A stretch of DNA of 22,092 nucleotides from a virus: IMG/VR virus record IMGVR_UViG_3300037264_002692, positions 1 through 22,092 of that record, one strand, 5' to 3'. Below, piece by piece: positions 20,800-22,092 of the stretch (its first letter is position 1; each line of letters begins with the position of its first letter). A model generated the notes under the pieces. That model ran no database searches and had not been told where the DNA came from. It worked only from the letters and a program-made list of their open reading frames with translations. Position numbers and translations under genes: made by a program.

Positions 20800-21576
20800 A
20801 TGCCAGGTCTACCCGCCTATGGTGCAGGAGCGACCCCGCCGCCGCGGCCGGGGTATCAATACGTCCCAGGCCGGGGCTACGTGGCGCTCGCCACGATTCA
20901 GGCCGAACAGCGGGCGTTGGAACTGCAGCGCCAGACCGACGCCGACCGCATTCGCCAGCAGCAGATCGACGACGCGGCCCGCAACACCGAACAGGACAGG
21001 TACAGCTACGAGCAGCGCATCCGGGAGCGAGACGCCGACCGTGCCAGGATGGACGCCGAACGGCGGTTTCAACTGGGCCGCCGGGACATCTTCGGCGCCA
21101 TCAACAGCCTCGACGGCGGATCGGGCGGTGGGGGCGGTGGGGGCGGGGCCATCGGGGGCGGGTCTGGCGCTGGGGGCGGAACGGGCGGGAGCCCGGGCGT
21201 CCCGCCAGCGGGCGGCGGGGGTATTCCGGCCGTCTCGGATGCCGACCGGGCGTTCTACACGCGGGCCAAAGAGAACACCGGCCAAACCCTCAGCGCGGCG
21301 CAGCGGGGGCTGTCCGAACAGATGCAGCAGCGCGGGATTACGGGCAGCGGGATTGAAGCGCGGGGCCTGACGGAACTGTTTGAAGCGGGCCAGGGCGACT
21401 TGGCCGAAACGGATCGGCAACTGGCCGAAGGCGGGGCCGACCGGGCGTACCAGTCATCGGAAGCGGCGCTGGGCCGGATCTGGCAGGGCGGCGAGAATGC
21501 CGCCGACCGACAGGCGGGCGTGGCCGGCAATCGGCTGAATGCGCTCTTGGCACTCTACGGAATGTTGAGGTATTGA
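20800..21576 (+). CDS. Coiled-coil protein with glycine linker, possible ejection/internal virion protein (258 aa)
   Basis: Residues 1-28 are Pro/Gly/Tyr-rich. Residues 31-98 form a long Gln/Arg/Asp/Ala-rich helix, probably coiled coil. Residues 104-142 are a glycine linker. Residues 145-258 form a second helical domain with RGITGSG (178-184) followed by GIEARGLTELFEAGQGDLAE and a tail ending NALLALYGMLRY. The RG-x-x-GSG motif followed by long helix recurs in predicted ejection and tail-end proteins of podoviruses, so an injected protein is the best guess. GGAGG at 20788-20792 precedes ATG 20800 by seven bases. The linker DNA is G-rich. Confidence in function is low; the gene itself is clear. 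Confidence 0.65.
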   Translation: MPGLPAYGAGATPPPRPGYQYVPGRGYVALATIQAEQRALELQRQTDADRIRQQQIDDAARNTEQDRYSYEQRIRERDADRARMDAERRFQLGRRDIFGAINSLDGGSGGGGGGGGAIGGGSGAGGGTGGSPGVPPAGGGGIPAVSDADRAFYTRAKENTGQTLSAAQRGLSEQMQQRGITGSGIEARGLTELFEAGQGDLAETDRQLAEGGADRAYQSSEAALGRIWQGGENAADRQAGVAGNRLNALLALYGMLRY

Positions 21577-21577
21577 T

Positions 21578-22092
21578 ATGCCGACGCTCCCCAACGGGGA
21601 CTGGGTCCCGATCGATCATCCGCTCTGGATCGCCTTTCAACAGAATCACCCGGATTTGGGCGATGGCCGGTGGACGCCGCCGGGGCCTGGCGAGAGCGCC
21701 GCGTTGATTGGCGGGTCGCACGGGCCGGACCTCGGCGGGGGGTCGGCGTGGGACGCGGGCCGGTGGCAGCCGCCCGGCGCGGGCGAGAGCGCCGCGCTGG
21801 GCCGCAGGCCCACGGAACCGCCGCCATTTCAGACTCCCCAGCCGATTCAGTCGGACGGCGGCAGCGCGGCGTTTCCCGGTATGCCTGGGGCGTGGGACGC
21901 TGGGCGGTGGCAACCGCCCGCGGCGGGCGGCAGCCAACCATTCAAGCGGGCACCGTCCCAACAGATGCTCGGCCAACTGGCGGGCGGTGCGGGCGGGTCG
22001 TCGGGCGGGAGCGGATTCATCGCCCGGCCGACGAACGTCCTGCCCACGACTATGACGGTCCCGGGCCAGCGGAACCTGCCGGCCTCGTCGAA
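21578..22092 (+). CDS. Proline- and glycine-rich repeat protein, 3' end outside window (171+ aa)
   Basis: The reading frame opens at ATG 21578, one base after the upstream stop, and stays open to the window edge, so it is truncated here by the window and not by mutation. A GAGG at 21567-21570 may act as ribosome site. The visible part contains three imperfect repeats: GRWTPPGPGESAAL (residues 30-43), AWDAGRWQPPGAGESAAL (57-74) and AWDAGRWQPPAAGGS (105-119). Between and after them lies Pro/Gln/Gly/Ser sequence, ending in a Gly/Ser-rich stretch (137-147). No folded domain is visible yet. Its place after a coiled-coil protein suggests the N-terminal flexible part of a large internal or ejection protein. 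That is inference. Confidence 0.68.
   Translation, partial: MPTLPNGDWVPIDHPLWIAFQQNHPDLGDGRWTPPGPGESAALIGGSHGPDLGGGSAWDAGRWQPPGAGESAALGRRPTEPPPFQTPQPIQSDGGSAAFPGMPGAWDAGRWQPPAAGGSQPFKRAPSQQMLGQLAGGAGGSSGGSGFIARPTNVLPTTMTVPGQRNLPASS
21665..21934 (+). repeat. Three GRW-x-PP coding repeats
   Basis: Blocks encoding GRWTPPGPGESAAL, AWDAGRWQPPGAGESAAL and AWDAGRWQPPAAGGS lie within the last, partial gene. The first two share GGCGAGAGCGCCGCG at the DNA level; the second and third share the AWDAGRWQPP core. Confidence 0.75.

Overview
This window is part of the genome of a tailed, podovirus-like bacteriophage or a prophage of one, from a GC-rich host. The evidence is a run of recognisable virion genes on the plus strand in the order used by P22-type phages: small and large terminase, portal, scaffold, major coat protein, head-tail adaptor, nozzle-type beta-propeller proteins, tail fibre and an ejection-type protein. 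No tape measure, tail sheath or major tail tube gene is seen between coat and fibre, which argues against a long-tailed phage. The host cannot be named from sequence alone.

Layout. Positions 20-91 hold a tRNA with a CAT anticodon on the minus strand, followed by a possible 47-residue minus-strand ORF. From about 270 everything reads rightward. Four small genes (286-1394), two of them zinc ribbons, lead into a large modular tail fibre gene (1404-3770). After a structured leader (3771-3949) come the small terminase, three small genes (two membrane-associated), the large terminase (5516-7075), two small genes and the portal (7798-10206). A 270-base gap (10207-10478) carries a promoter covered by two phased copies of one palindrome and precedes the scaffold and coat genes. 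A strong terminator follows the coat gene. Four small unknown genes come next, including a 58-residue basic one. A beta-helix protein, an unknown virion protein, the adaptor, two nozzle-like proteins, a second fibre, a coiled-coil/glycine-linker protein and a proline-rich repeat protein that runs off the window end complete the map.

How it works together. Terminase cuts and pumps DNA through the portal into a procapsid built from coat on scaffold. The adaptor and nozzle proteins close the head and form the short tail. The fibre and beta-helix proteins are candidates for host recognition. The last two genes are candidates for injected internal proteins. Many genes overlap by 1-11 bases or lack a clear Shine-Dalgarno site, which suggests translational coupling. 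A few genes have strong GGAGG sites and sit behind gaps with -10-like hexamers (TAGACT, TACACT, TAGAGT, GACACT).

No lysis enzymes, integrase, replication genes, CRISPR array or insertion sequence are seen. The most notable signals are non-coding: the phased double operator before the scaffold gene, a pseudoknot-capable element that hides the ribosome site of the beta-helix gene, the overlapping promoter and terminator after the coat gene, and a tRNA promoter placed so that transcription may start at base 1 of the tRNA.
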